A DNA stretch of 64,000 nucleotides from Brachypterus glaber (GCA_958510825.1 OY294050.1:7727340-7791339); one strand, 5' to 3'. Shown: positions 1-10,331, counted from the first letter of the stretch. Numbers and translations are program-made. The notes: generated from the sequence alone by a model not told the origin.

Positions 1-444
1 TTACTGCAAAATACCACCCAAATATTATTTAGGTAGGTCAGTTTTTTATTGTCTATATTTTAAAATAATCTTGATTAAATCAAAATTTTAAAGCCCCAAC
101 ATACAAAAGTTTAAATCAGCTGCGCAACATTTAAATAACAGTTTTACCAAAAACCTAGAAATATAGGTTGATACTGTTTAAGATAATTTTTATTCAAAGT
201 TTGCACAGCTTATTACCAAAACATATTTTTTAAACACATCTAAAAATTATACACATAATCTATCAGTTTAGTATACACTTGAATCTAGAATTCGTACTGC
301 AAACCCCTGCATACCATTTGCAACTCTATAAAACCATACTAAGTTTAGCCGCATAAAGTTGCATATTATTTTGATACGCTTTTATTATATGTGTGGTCCA
401 ACGAAAACGTATATTAGCGTCAAAATGTAGATTTTAAAGTTATG

Positions 445-780
445 CTTTCAAATCGGCCTGAAATCGGGGGGTTTTTGGGGTCAAAGATTACAAATTTTTG
501 GTCAAAACTAAAAAAAAATGGCGGGGCCAATATGGTGGACGACTTGTGTCATTTTTAGCCTATTCGAACCAAATCGGTATCTGGGGATTTTCAGGGTCGA
601 AGATTAGGAATTTTTGGCTAAAATTTCAAAATTCAAAATGGCGGCGCCAATATGGCAAATTTTGGCATTTATGATCCATGCCGACTCAACATCGGTATAT
701 AGGGGTTTTTAACGTCGTAGCTTACGAATATTCGCTCACAATTTAAAAAAATATATATTTTTTAGATTTTTTATTGAAAT
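445..780. repeat. Degenerate tandem repeat, unit about 118 bp
   Basis: About 2.6 diverged units begin near 461, 573 and 691. Each opens with an ATCGG(TATA)-like stretch, then GGGG-TTTTT-GGGGTC, then AATTTTTGGTCAAAA, then AAAATGGCGGCGCCAATATGG-type sequence. The same GGGGTTTTTGGGGTCGAAG phrase recurs at about 31.44 kb and, inverted, in the array at 43.3-43.8 kb. It is a dispersed satellite-like family, with no coding content. Positions 1-444 hold no feature I can name. Confidence 0.6.
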
Positions 781-1005
781 TTACAATATTTAACCCCCCA
801 AAATTGACACCCTTAAGCTTTAGATTTTTACAATAACTTTTTTCGTTATCCGTAGCTTATTTAGAGTTAATTTTAATTTTTTTTACATTTTTTTATTAAA
901 ATTTACATATTTTAACCCCTTAAAAATTGACCCCCTTAAGCTTTAGATTTTTTAAACCATTTTTCCCGTTATCAACAGATTATTTTAAGTTAATACTGAA
1001 ATTTT
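771..1005. repeat. Direct duplication, period 121 bp
   Basis: Two units start at 771 and 892. Both contain AAATTTACA(A)TATTTTAACCCC, then AATTGAC-CCCTTAAGCTTTAGA, then a CGTTATC stretch. They directly follow the 118 bp array and may be part of the same decayed satellite. Confidence 0.6.
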
Positions 1006-1181
1006 TAGAAACTTTTCCTTCTAGAAATTCAATTTGCCGTATTGTGTGGCGTCCTAAACCCTTAAACGATTAAACCCGAGTTCAACCGAGAGTACACCGA
1101 GAGCACGGCCATAAGAGGATACAAATTCTATTTTGAAGTGTATTTAAAACGAATTGGTAATCAGTATATAATATTGTACTA

Positions 1182-2049
1182 CACTACTGGAAAACATTAA
1201 AGGAACAAAAAAAAATGCCTTATTTTTGAGAGATTTTTGAAAGGCTGTATTTCAGTAAAAAATGGTCGTACGGAGATTAAATAAAAATAATTTTAAAGCT
1301 ACAAGTTTATAGTTTCGAGATATTTTGGCAATTTCTTTAAGGGGTACGGTTATTGCGCAACCATAAGAAATAGCGCGAAATTTTAAATATGTTTTTTTTT
1401 TGGTTCCTAGGGTTGGGAAAATTTGTCTTTGTTAAACCAATACATTGGTTAGTTAGCTTGTTTATTCAGCTTTAATATGAATGTTATTATTTTTTTATCG
1501 TCGATTTTTCACTGAAATCTGACTTTAAATGAAAAAGGATCCTTTTGTTTTTGATCATCGATATCTCAGCAAATAATGAACGCACCGTAAATTAAAGGGC
1601 GTTTTTAAAAACTTTTTAAAGTTTTTTTTTGATCCTTCACATTAATTTAAAAAACTAAAAAAAATGACTTCTTACGGTGTTTTAAAAAATCTAAGGCTTA
1701 TTTACAAATTTTGAAGAAAGGACTAATATCGAGCGTACTTTTTACAGCAATGTACTCTGTAAATTATCAAATTGATCCATCAAACCGTTTTTTTGGACCA
1801 ATTGATCAAAGTTTTACAAAACAAGTGTATTGTTACTAAACAATATTTAGTAAACATTGTGTATTCATCATCAAAATGAAAAAAACGATTTTTTTCTCAT
1901 TTTTTCACAAAATTTTAAAACTAGAAACTTAAAGCTTCAAAATTATTTTTTTTAATCTCCATACGACGATTTTTCACTGAGATACAGCCTTTCAAAAATC
2001 TCTAAAAAATTTAAGAATTTTTTTGTTCCTTTAATTTTTTCCATTAGTG
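1182..2049. mobile_element. Inverted-repeat MITE, CACTA(C/A)TGG ends
   Basis: This 868 bp element starts CACTACTGGAAAACATTAAA and ends in the reverse complement of CACTAATGGAAAAAATTAAA. Both are followed inward by GGAACAAAAAAA. The arms stay complementary for about 150 bp, including the AAAGGCTGTATTTCAGT block. There is no open frame of note. No clear target-site duplication is seen, so the superfamily is uncertain. Confidence 0.75.
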
Positions 2050-2402
2050 CATATCCTAAAAATTAATATCAAATGTGCGTATAAAATACAATAAACGTTT
2101 TTAGTTGCATTTAAATTTCAGTGATGATAAGTAATAAAATCTTCTACTTTATTAACATCGTTTTAAAAATAAATTTTATAAATAGAAGTTGTGTATCTCA
2201 AAATATAGCTAGATTTATTATTTTATTAAAAATAACTAAAAGTGAACTTATTCATGATTTAAACTTCAAAAATTAAAACTTAAACATATAATACATAAAT
2301 AATAATAAAATATTTATTTAATTCCTTTTAAATTTTTAGTTTAAGTTTAAAGCAAAATATAACCTCACCATGAAATGTTTTATATAAGTACTACTCCAGA
2401 GA

Positions 2403-2711
2403 TCAGGTAGTTTTACCTAAAAATAATTCAGGGAGTTTTTATTTTGTATTTATTTTATAGGGTATAGGGCCGCAAATAAAAAAAAAAGTTACCTTGAACT
2501 CGATTTGGAACTGTCATTTTTTGACGTATTTTTTACAATTACAATTTTTTTGTTGTGTGTATTTTTTGCGACTTACTATACAACTAATTCCAAATATACT
2601 TCAAGGTCACAAAACTGTTTTTTTTTATTTGCAGCCCTATACCCCATGAAATAAACCCAAAATCAAAACTCCCTGAACTATTTTTAGGTAAATCTGCTTT
2701 TATTCACCTGA
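2403..2711. mobile_element. Palindromic MITE, about 310 bp
   Basis: The left arm TCAGGTAGTTTTACCTAAAA is mirrored at the right by CCTAAAAATAGTTCAGGGAG in reverse complement. The arms share a GGGTATAGGGC(C/T)GCAAATAAA block and are about 85 bp with mismatches. It is non-coding. From here to the next element (2712-2991) I see only AT-rich unique sequence. Confidence 0.7.
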
Positions 2712-2991
2712 CGACTGGATTATACCAAGTTTTCTAAAATTTAGAGCCAGAAAACTTTACATAAAATCTCACTTCAGTTTCTCATAATAAACATTAAGTA
2801 TAAAATTAAATATTTAAAACCTTATAAAAACATTTATTAGAGGGCAAAATATTACAAATTAATAATACTTATTATTGTTTTTTTTATAACACGAAAATAA
2901 TTTTTTTGCTGCTTACGCCTGAAAAAATTGGGATTTCTTCCTTTTTCAGACTAAAAAGTGTTAATTATTGTATCTACTTTTGGAACTAAAA

Positions 2992-3237
2992 CAACGAACT
3001 AATAACTCTTCCCTCTAGAATAGGCATTTCATTTGTAAAAGCTGACAAAAACGTAGCCAACATATACATTTGTCTGTCTTACTCGCACAGCTTTGTTCTA
3101 ACAGAGACAACAATAACAGTTACTGGTAATTGTTATTGTTCAGGCCTGAATATACCTACTATTTGTTTACAAACAAACCGAGATCTTGGAGATACTTTAT
3201 ATTAACGGTATGCGTATTCTAAAGAGAAGAGTTGTTC
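2992..3237 (+). mobile_element. hAT-type MITE (CAACGAAC family), decayed copy
   Basis: One of four copies of a 250-254 bp element whose intact members (39.7, 59.5 and 60.4 kb) are bounded by CAACGAACTAATAAC inverted repeats and 8 bp target duplications. Here the left end is intact, but the right end has decayed to AGTTGTTCA and no duplication remains. It carries the family's internal palindrome around AACAATAACAGTTAC. Confidence 0.85.
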
Positions 3238-3387
3238 ATTTAATAAAAATAAATACACATGAACTTTATCTCTTTACGGTACGCAAAAAAAAACTTGCTT
3301 CAAATTCTGAAAATTTGTCTGGCAGACTTCGTTTTTCAAATTTGTAAGTTTTTTTTTCAGAATAATTACCTATTTGTAGCATGCTAG

Positions 3388-4290
3388 ATTAGGATGGTCC
3401 AAAAAGACATTATTTACTTAATCTTTTCTATGTGTCGTGGTTAGAACGCCCTTAGACTAAAAATTTATAGAGACAACCCTAACGGGTACTTTTAGGGCCC
3501 TAAAAACCCTAAAATCATGCAAATATCGATAAAATTCGTATAAAACCAACCCTAGTGTTAATAGTTTTATAAAATTTAAAAACCTTGATACCTATATTTT
3601 TTATTTTTAAGTACCAAAATAAGCCTGTAAAATTTTAGCCTGTTTAAAACTTTCTAACCCGTGCCAACAAGGCCCCGAAATTACCCCTAAATTCCGAAAA
3701 AGTGCATTTTCTATTAATAACTGCTACTGACGAATTATAAATATTAAATAAAAAAGCTTTTTTGTCACATTTTTTTCTATATAAACCTATTTTAGTTATT
3801 TTAAAATATTACGTTAATCTACGCAACAAGTATGGGGTCTAAGCGCCATTTAACATCAACATTTTAACAAAAATCGCATCAAAATGTTGATGATGTTAAA
3901 TGGCGCTTGGATCGCATACTCGTAGATTATCGTAATAATAATAGGTTTATTTAGAAAAAAAAGTGACATAAAAACTTTTTTATTTAATAATTATAATAGA
4001 AAGAGACTTCTTCGGAATTTAGGGGCAATTTCAGGGCCTTGTTGGCACGGCTTAGAAACTTAAGATTTTGCAGACTTATTTCTATACTCAAAAAAAATAT
4101 ATGTAGATATCAAGGCTTTTAAATTTAAAATACTATGTCTGGTTTTATACGAATTTTATCGATATTTGCATGATTTTAGGGTTTTTAGGGCCCTAAGAGT
4201 ACCACTTAGGGTTGTCTATATAAATTTTTGCTCTAAGGCCACGACAAATGGAAAAATTAAGTAAATAAATTTTTTTTGGACCACCCTAAT
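3388..4290. mobile_element. Foldback element, about 430 bp arms (ATTAGG(A/G)TGGTCC)
   Basis: A 903 bp inverted repeat. The ends are ATTAGGATGGTCCAAAAA and its near-exact reverse complement. Complementarity continues through an AGGGCCCTAAAAACCCTAAA block and an ATCGATAAAATTCGTATAAA block to an apex near 3834-3918, which is itself a 35 bp-arm hairpin. It has no open frame. It ends 29 bp beyond the stop codon of the aaNAT gene, so it probably lies inside or at the end of that gene's 3' untranslated region. Confidence 0.85.
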
Positions 4291-4319
4291 GGTAGATACA
4301 TTTAAATTGTGTAAAAAAT

Positions 4320-4518
4320 CTAATAAACTCGTTGAGTGTAGACAGTTACAGCTCTATGGGGTTCAGCTGGTGTAAATACAGGTTTTCCATCTTTTTTGTA
4401 ATCGGAATAATTGAGTGAGTAGGACAATTTGAATCCTAACTTTTTGAGCGCCATGGCAGTGAAGTGGCTGGTGCAATCTACCGTCATGAAACCGCAGTTA
4501 TTTTCTCTTGCCAAGTCC
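4320..4518 (-). CDS. Dat: aaNAT (Dat-like) exon 4, C-terminal exon with stop
   Basis: Terminal coding exon, residues 194-258 of the assembled protein, ending in a TAG stop at 4322-4320. The acceptor is ATGTTTCAG/GGACTTGG at 4519-4520. The exon's first base completes an Arg codon begun in exon 3 (phase 2). It encodes the last part of the GNAT fold: a DCTSHFTA segment, then KKLGF and a conserved aromatic SDYK-DGKPVFTP stretch typical of insect dopamine N-acetyltransferases (motif B and the C-terminal strands that shape the amine pocket). Where Drosophila Dat has CSSHYS, with two serines implicated in catalysis, this protein has CTSHFT, so both equivalents would be Thr (from family memory). The acceptor's pyrimidine tract is short, and a transposon palindrome begins only 17 bp upstream. 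Confidence 0.93.
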
Positions 4519-4536
4519 CTGAAACATAATAGTATA

Positions 4537-5071
4537 TTAAAGTACTCGTTTCATAACATACGATTCGAGTACAATTTTAGAAAACGAGCCGCTTGCGGCG
4601 AGTACTACACGGAAAAAAAAAATTATAGCTAGGAGCGCTATAACACACATACCAAGCAAATTATAATCGCTTATTATATAAATACAAGGCTTTCTCTTAC
4701 AATTATGGCAGTCAGTGTAAAAATTTATATGAAATACTTTAATTGTTTAGTGAATAATAAAATATAACAAATAGTATGGCATTTAAAGCTTAAATAGATT
4801 TAATTATTGTCCGTGCTAATAATTTTTATAATATAATAAAATTTCTGTAAATTTATAATAGTGCCTGTAATAAATATAATCGTGTCTGTAATATATATAA
4901 TCGTTTCCAATTTATTTTTAACATTATTAGTTATTGTGTCCCTTATAATCTATAGCTTAAATCACTATAATTTGCCACTGTTACCAAATATCTTATAATG
5001 TATAGCGCAGAGCCCACTAATTTCTTTCCGTGTAGTGCGCTAAAAACGTGTTATGAAACGAGTGCTTTAAA
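4537..5071. mobile_element. Short palindromic element split by a MITE
   Basis: The outer arms TTAAAGTACTCGTTTCATAA and TTATGAAACGAGTGCTTTAA are inverted copies. The left half also contains a GC-rich ACGAGCCGCTTGCGGCGAG apex. The 425 bp MITE at 4608-5032 was inserted into it with a TA duplication. Without that insert, the host would be about 110 bp. It reaches to within 17 bp of the aaNAT exon 4 acceptor. Confidence 0.7.
4608..5032 (+). mobile_element. CACGGAAA MITE, TA-flanked, copy 1
   Basis: A 425 bp element with ends CACGGAAA and TTTCCGTG, flanked by TA on both sides (4606-4607, 5033-5034). It is almost identical to copies at 27505-27929 (inverted) and 44516-44938, implying recent spread. 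It is non-coding. The TA target and short termini fit a Tc1/mariner-mobilised MITE. Confidence 0.9.
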
Positions 5072-5530
5072 CAATTTTTTCAATTTTGCTCTAAAATTTT
5101 AAAAAAACTTACATTTAAATTTATGACTGATTTAGGAATTTTTTTCGGCTTGGCATTGCAGTTTTCGTCATGTGTAAAATTCTAATATTGTTTTGATATA
5201 TTTTATAGTCATGTCTTCTCTTTTTCACTGCAAGTAACCACAAAAAGCCACAATTTTAACACGGTAAAAATTAACCTAAACACAAAATTTTGTAGAAAAT
5301 TAAACTTTAAAGCTACGTCGACATTTGCACGGAAAACGTCAAGCGATAGGGTTTTGTCTGTTGCCAACCCAAAAGAAAAAAAGTAGAGACCTCTTATAGG
5401 CATATAAGAACACGTAAAATGCTTCAAGCTAAAAAACAGCAAAACAGTTACGCTGAAAAAAGAATTGGCCAAAAAATTGCTTTGGCCTCCCCGTTTGGTC
5501 CGCACTTAAAACATGAAAATAATATATATT

Positions 5531-5804
5531 AATTACATTACATTACATTTTGTTTAACCTCGTACTATTCTACTTAATTAAGCATCCCCTAAGTCCAGGA
5601 CTTGTGTGGGCTAGTAGTAGAGGGAACCACCGGCTTTAATTGACTTTCGAACCAATTTATAGGGAGTGTCCGCTTCACTTACGCCTTCGCCAAATTTGAA
5701 TCATTAATTAACTGAAAAAGGCAAATCGGCGCCGGTGAGAATCGAACTCACGCTATTTGTGTAGTAAACTCGCCAAGTACGACGCGGTAGTCCACTAGGC
5801 CTTG
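5531..5804 (-). mobile_element. tRNA-derived SINE, copy 1
   Basis: On the minus strand the element begins with a tRNA-like head: box A CTAGTGGACTACCGCG, then box B GTGAGTTCGATTCTCAC followed by CGGCGCC. A body of about 190 bp follows, containing AAGCCGGTGGTTCCCTCTAC and GTCCTGGACTTAGGGGATGC. It ends in a short repeat tail, here an (ATTAC)n-like stretch at 5531-5550. A second copy at 19943-20211 has a (CAAA)n tail. RNA polymerase III promoters of this type drive SINE transcription, so this is not a functional tRNA gene. Confidence 0.88.
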
Positions 5805-5824
5805 TTGATATAAAAACACATGCA

Positions 5825-6045
5825 TAAACTCATTTCTGTAGCTCAAAGGGCTCCTGAGATATTAAACGAAAATATTATTTGCGGGCCTGTCACTGAAGGA
5901 CCGTAGCTCCCTTATAAAGTATTTTTGGACATAAGTTTATATGAACTTTTTTTCATGTCTTTTGATAGGAATTCACCTCCCAAAGTTATGAAACCCTAAC
6001 TTGAAAAATGGGTCTTGCATATCAGGGTGCATTGGAAAATTTAAA
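5825..6045 (+). repeat. Dispersed relic with GGACCGTAGCTCCCTTA core
   Basis: Shares an AGGGCTCCTGAGATATTAAA block and a CCGTAGCTCCCTTA block with sequences at 32672-32812 and 33815-34005. The latter two also carry ACCAACCTTTATAGGAACTT and end near CCTGTATAT. It is an old repeat family of unknown class. Confidence 0.55.
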
Positions 6046-6908
6046 TAAAAAAAAATCAATTAAATGACCTTAAGTAGTGGAACCCCTTGGGGACTTAACT
6101 ATAGTAGTCCTAAATTAACGACTGACGTTAACAGATATCTTGCCTAAATTTTCTGTCACACAGTGTTATTATTATTAATTTAAATTAATATAATAATTGT
6201 AATTAAAATCTATAGATTTCAGTTGATTTTTTATATTACATAACTGTACCTTACAATGATAATAACCCCTCAATAAATTTCAGATAATTTTATTCGAAAT
6301 ACTGAAAACAGGGTTCAAGGTTCTTTATTTAATAATATCAGAGAAAGGTCTTTCATATTTTCTCGAGGATTCTTTTTCAGTAAAAGGAAAATTAATTTTT
6401 CCTGAGCTTCGCTTTTATGTTTTCATCTTGGCTTTATGTACAGTGAGTCCCCAAAGTTACGGAAAAAATCTATAAAAGCGTGATTTGCATTTTTAAGGTT
6501 AGATGTCAGTCATTCAAAATATTATATAGATATATCGTGTAAAAAATAGTGTGTGGAATGAAAAATTATTTCCATTTCCATGAGAAAACCAAGTACTTTG
6601 TGCTCAACGGTATTTCTTAATCGATTAAATCCAGAGCTTTACACACAATAACCAATAACCAATAAACATTTGGTTATAAGTACTGAAAATATTTCCAACA
6701 TTCAGAAAAAAACAACACTACCTAAAACACTTGCTTCTATATATTCAAGCGTATGGGGTAATTTGTTATTATTTTGCCTAAGGTTGGCAATATTGTTATT
6801 TATAAATCTTTACCGTTTTCCCAGCTTTTTATTACAGCTAAATCACGATTATTAACTCTAACCTTGTCGTTCAAGAGGATTAGATTGATAGCTCCCGATT
6901 AATTAACC

Positions 6909-7476
6909 TTCGGTTTCCTCCAAAAGTCGCAGTCGCTGACGACTGCGACCGGGTAGCCGCGACCAGGTCGTCATGACCCTACCTGTTTTCCTCGGCCATT
7001 CTGTTAGCTGGCCATTTTATAAACAGCTGTTTTTTTGTTTGCGAGTTAGTGCCTTTTAGTCAGTATGAATATCTCTAAAAAGTCGTTTCTTTTAATGTTT
7101 CTGAATTATCAAGCGGAAGAGGAGAGTCTCCTCCTCTTATTAACATTACATCATGAAGAAAAAAGGGTAAAAGTTGATGAGATGTTTCGGCTGAGAGAGG
7201 TGGAGGGATTTCAAGCAATTCTAATTGAGTGAAACAGTGAAACACATTTGTCACAGCGCAAAACCACCTGTTTCACCGTCACATTCGTGACAAAATAGTC
7301 GTACGTCTGCTCCCGGAGCGGTCAAGCGACCGGCGACCAAACGAACGGCGACCGGTAGTTAGTAGTAACGACTCGGCAGCAGCTAGGAAAACAGGGACAT
7401 TTAAAATGCATTGGAGACTCGTCCGCGGTTACCCAGTCGCAGTCGTCAGCGACTGCAACTTTTGGAGGAAACCGAA
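6909..7476. mobile_element. PIF/Harbinger-like element, internally deleted
   Basis: The inverted ends start TTCGGTTTCCTCCAAAAG, followed by TCGCAGTCGCTGACGACTGC. The opposite arm GCAGTCGTCAGCGACTGCAA leads to CTTTTGGAGGAAACCGAA. The termini contain nested small palindromes and are far more GC-rich than the surroundings. The interior keeps a short relic of a transposase start (7065-7232). I could not define a three-base target duplication. Confidence 0.75.
7065..7232 (+). pseudogene. Relic of a Harbinger (HARBI1-like) nuclease N-terminus
   Basis: A 55-codon frame from ATG 7065 to TGA 7230-7232. It reads MNISKKSFLLMFLNYQAEEE, then a run SLLLLL. An acidic stretch leading into a leucine run is typical of the first residues of insect Harbinger DDE nucleases. 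The rest of the nuclease is absent, and after about 30 residues the resemblance fades. The assignment is by family memory plus the GC-rich inverted ends of the host element, so it is moderate. It is too short and broken to encode an enzyme. Confidence 0.45.
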
Positions 7477-7644
7477 GCTTTAGGTAATACTAGTACCTAA
7501 ATATTGCAAAGGTTTACACGGGAGAATGCCATATTAATAAAAACAGTAGTGAGTAATTACTATAATTACTACAGTAGTTAGGACCTGTGTAATATACTTG
7601 GAAGAAAAAGACTAATGAAATACAACTTAGCTCATACACGTTGT

Positions 7645-7912
7645 TTTAACCACTTCCGCTCCAGCCGGTTCTTCAAGGTAGAGGGACCTATACCAGATTA
7701 AAACTTTTATGGAATTTTTATTTGAGAAAGATATATATTCATTTAGAGCGTGCTAGGAGCCACAAATTTAATAATCTAAATCAAATTATCTAAATAAAAA
7801 TAATAATTTAATACGATACGCTCTTACCAAATATCCAACTGTGGATATTATATTGAATTTTGCTATACCTAAAATATCTATATGTGAATACAATGGAGCG
7901 GAAGGGGCTAAA
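7645..7912. mobile_element. Possible MITE, TTTA(A/G)CC-CTTCCGCTCCA ends
   Basis: The left end TTTAACCACTTCCGCTCCA and the reverse complement of the right end differ at 2 of 19 positions, enclosing 268 bp of AT-rich DNA. Only the termini are repeated and no second copy is in the window, so this is tentative. Confidence 0.5.
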
Positions 7913-8540
7913 AAGATGAGATAATTGTTTTAAGTAGTGTATAAACATGGTCGTACTCAAAAGCAAAAAAAAAATTAAATATACCAAATTATGGTGAGTT
8001 TAGTTACTTACTGAATTACGCCATACGCAACTTTTGTAATTCAGTCTATAGATTTAGTGTACAGATGAAAGCAATTTCAAGTAGTTCCGTTGAAAAATGT
8101 TTGCATTTGAAATATAAAATATTTTTTCCTTTTTTTCCACTTTTTTTTATTAGGTTTTTTTTTCTTTCATTTTTAAATCTCTTTCCAGAAAATACTTATT
8201 TTTTAACTGAATGCAAGCCTGAGAAAATTATTAATATATAGCATTTCTAAACATCAAGAATAATCATTACTTATTACTGTTATTTGTTCAAAGATAACTT
8301 TATGGATTAAGAATTTTTTTTTTGTAATGGTTATGGAAGTGGTTATGAAATTACTGAGAAAGACAGAGCAAGACATCATTATCCTAAACCTCCTATCCAA
8401 ACATGTAAAAATAACTCAAAAATTACCTAATTTTATGTACATTTACATAGCAGATATACTGAATTTTTTACCGTATTTAATTCTAAACGATTTTGTAAAG
8501 AACCCTAAGCAATTTTATTTATAGAATACAAGTTAACAAT

Positions 8541-9239
8541 TAATAAATAAAAGGCAGAGTAAGGTCCTTTTCCCAATTATATTAATTAAAACCTGACCGC
8601 GGTTTCGAGCCTTTATATACCTAGGCTCATTGTCGAAGGTCGCCTACAAGAAAATATGTGTATAAACACAAATTGACAAGATACATTTAAAAATAGTCCT
8701 ACAAATTAATACTTACATTAAAAAATACAAAATTGAGCTATTTTGTCAAATAAATAAAACTTAAATTTAAGAACACATAACATATAAAAGTGACAGCTGA
8801 CAGCTAATACAATAATAAAACAGGTTGGACAACTTAACTATATATAGTTAAGTTGTCCAACCTGTTTTATTATTGTATTAGCTGTCAGCTGTCACTTTTA
8901 TATGTTATGTGTTTGGACTTTTGGACAACTTAACTATATATAGTTAAGTTGTCCAACCTGTTTTATTATTGTATTAGCTGTCAGCTGTCACTTTTATATG
9001 TTATGTGTTCTTAAATTTAAGTTTTATTTATTTGACAAAATAGCTCAATTTTGTATTTTTTAATGTAAGTATTAATTTGTAGGACTATTTTTAAATGTAT
9101 CTTGTCAATTTGTGTTTATACACATATTTTCTTGTAGGCGACCTTCGACAATGAGCCTAGGTATATAAAGGCTCGAAACCGCGGTCAGGTTTTAATTAAT
9201 ATAATTGGGAAAAGGACCTTACTCTGCCTTTTATTTATT
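8541..9239. mobile_element. Foldback element with about 300 bp arms and a duplicated apex
   Basis: The left arm, from TAATAAATAAAAGGCAGAG, is almost perfectly complementary to the right arm ending CTCTGCCTTTTATTTATTA. The apex GGACAACTTAACTATA occurs twice in inverted form, at about 8843 and 8940. About 97 bp of the right arm are therefore present twice, joined by TTGGACTTTTGGAC. There is no coding capacity. A 14 bp direct repeat GTTAACAATTAATA lies at 8532-8545, overlapping the left end by 5 bp, and again at about 9270-9283. Confidence 0.88.
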
Positions 9240-9410
9240 ATATAATCCCAACTATGGATCCATTCGTTCGTTAACAATTAATAACTTGCCATAAACCTTA
9301 ACCACCCCGTTCCGCCCCGGGTTGCGCTATCTAGCAGTTATTAAAATATTTGGGATAGTCATGATAAAAGTCCAAACCCTGTTTAAAAACGTTTCGTATT
9401 TAATACGGTG

Positions 9411-10042
9411 ATAAAGCAGCGTGTCAAAAGTCCACCTCCCACCCTTTAACTTTTGAAAGGCTTAAGATATTAACTTGAAATTTGGAACAAGGGTTGACAT
9501 TTTTTAAGTAGAAAGGGGGGTCGTGTGATACATCATTTTAAAGCTTATAAAATTCTCTACTACCCACATATTTTTTATTTTTTCGGAGGGATATTTGGGG
9601 TTATTTTAAACCCCCAAAATTAGGAATTTTCGTCAAAATGTCAAACAATTTTTGAAAAATGGTTTTTTTCATTATGCAAATACATTAATTAAACTTATAA
9701 ACTAATTTTGAAGGTTATAAATAAAATTTTACAAAAAAAATCTCAAAACATCGAATTTTTTACCAAAAAAAAATCTCAAATGAAAACCTTAAAAAAAAAG
9801 ATTTTAAAAATTAAAAAGTATAGACGAATAGAGAATTTTATGTTTTCAAATGATGTATCACACGACCCCGTTCCCATTTAAAAAATATCCCCCCTTGTCC
9901 CCCTGTCTACAATCTGTCCACTAAGCTTATCAAATATATACTAAAAAATTATTTGGGTTATGTTATTTTAGTGTTTTAAATTTGAAGTTGATATCTTAAG
10001 CCGTTCAAAAGTTAAAGGGGGAGTCCAAACCAAGCTCTGTAT
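9411..10042. mobile_element. Inverted-repeat element, CTTTAACTTTTGAA family, copy 1
   Basis: About 630 bp. The arms contain CCCTTTAACTTTTGAA, TTAAGATAT-AACTTGAAATT, GGGGTCGTGTGATACATCAT and AAAATTCTCTA, all mirrored on the right. The right end (AGCTCTGTAT) finishes about 4 bp before the hexamer donor of aaNAT exon 3. Other copies are at 22955-23562 and 52250-53307, with partial ones at 25690-25790 and 34629-34800. Confidence 0.85.
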
Positions 10043-10051
10043 ATTTGTTAC

Positions 10052-10331
10052 CTGGATCTAGCCATTAAATCCTTGGCAATGCCCTTTCCCCTGTAAGTTC
10101 CATCAACAGAAATAATTTTCACTGTCATTGCTTTATTGCAATCTGGAAAATGTTGGAAAACATTTGATTCTCTTGCAACATGCTCCAAAAGTTCAACAAT
10201 TTTCGAGAATTTTTTATCCTTAATATCCTCTTCACATTCTGGTGCGTCTTTTTCGATAATTCCGTTCAAACAAATTCCCATTAGTTTTCCATCATTACCA
10301 ACTGCTTTAAGGTTTAGCCCATTGTCCAATT
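10052..10331 (-). CDS. Dat: aaNAT (Dat-like) exon 3, acetyl-CoA binding motif exon
   Basis: Internal coding exon (280 nt) covering residues 101-192 plus parts of codons 100 and 193. The acceptor is TTATTTTCAG (AG at 10333-10332). The donor is CCAG/GTAACA at 10051-10046. It carries the central GNAT core: a strand GKLMGICLNG, a helical KFSKIVELLEHV segment, then KIISVDGTYRGKGIAKDLMA. That last segment includes the R-G-K-G-I-A pyrophosphate loop (residues 180-185) that binds acetyl-CoA. Order and spacing match insect dopamine N-acetyltransferase. The exon is squeezed between transposons: one ends 9 bp after the donor-side border, and another begins about 23 bp upstream of the acceptor. The reading frame is intact. 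Confidence 0.94.

Larger units (their letters stand above)
4519..10051 (-). other. Dat: aaNAT intron 3 (5.5 kb, phase 2)
   Basis: Borders: donor GTAACA at 10051-10046, acceptor TTTCAG ending at 4519. The intron is filled by the elements listed separately between 4537 and 10042. Stretches where I see nothing specific are 5072-5530, 6050-6900, 7913-8540 and 9240-9410. These are plain AT-rich sequence with short spurious open frames. Confidence 0.9.

Noticed and set aside
5209..5505. 98-codon minus frame with hydrophobic stretches
   Set aside because: AT-driven Phe/Leu-rich translation in intron 3; no domain or exon signals.
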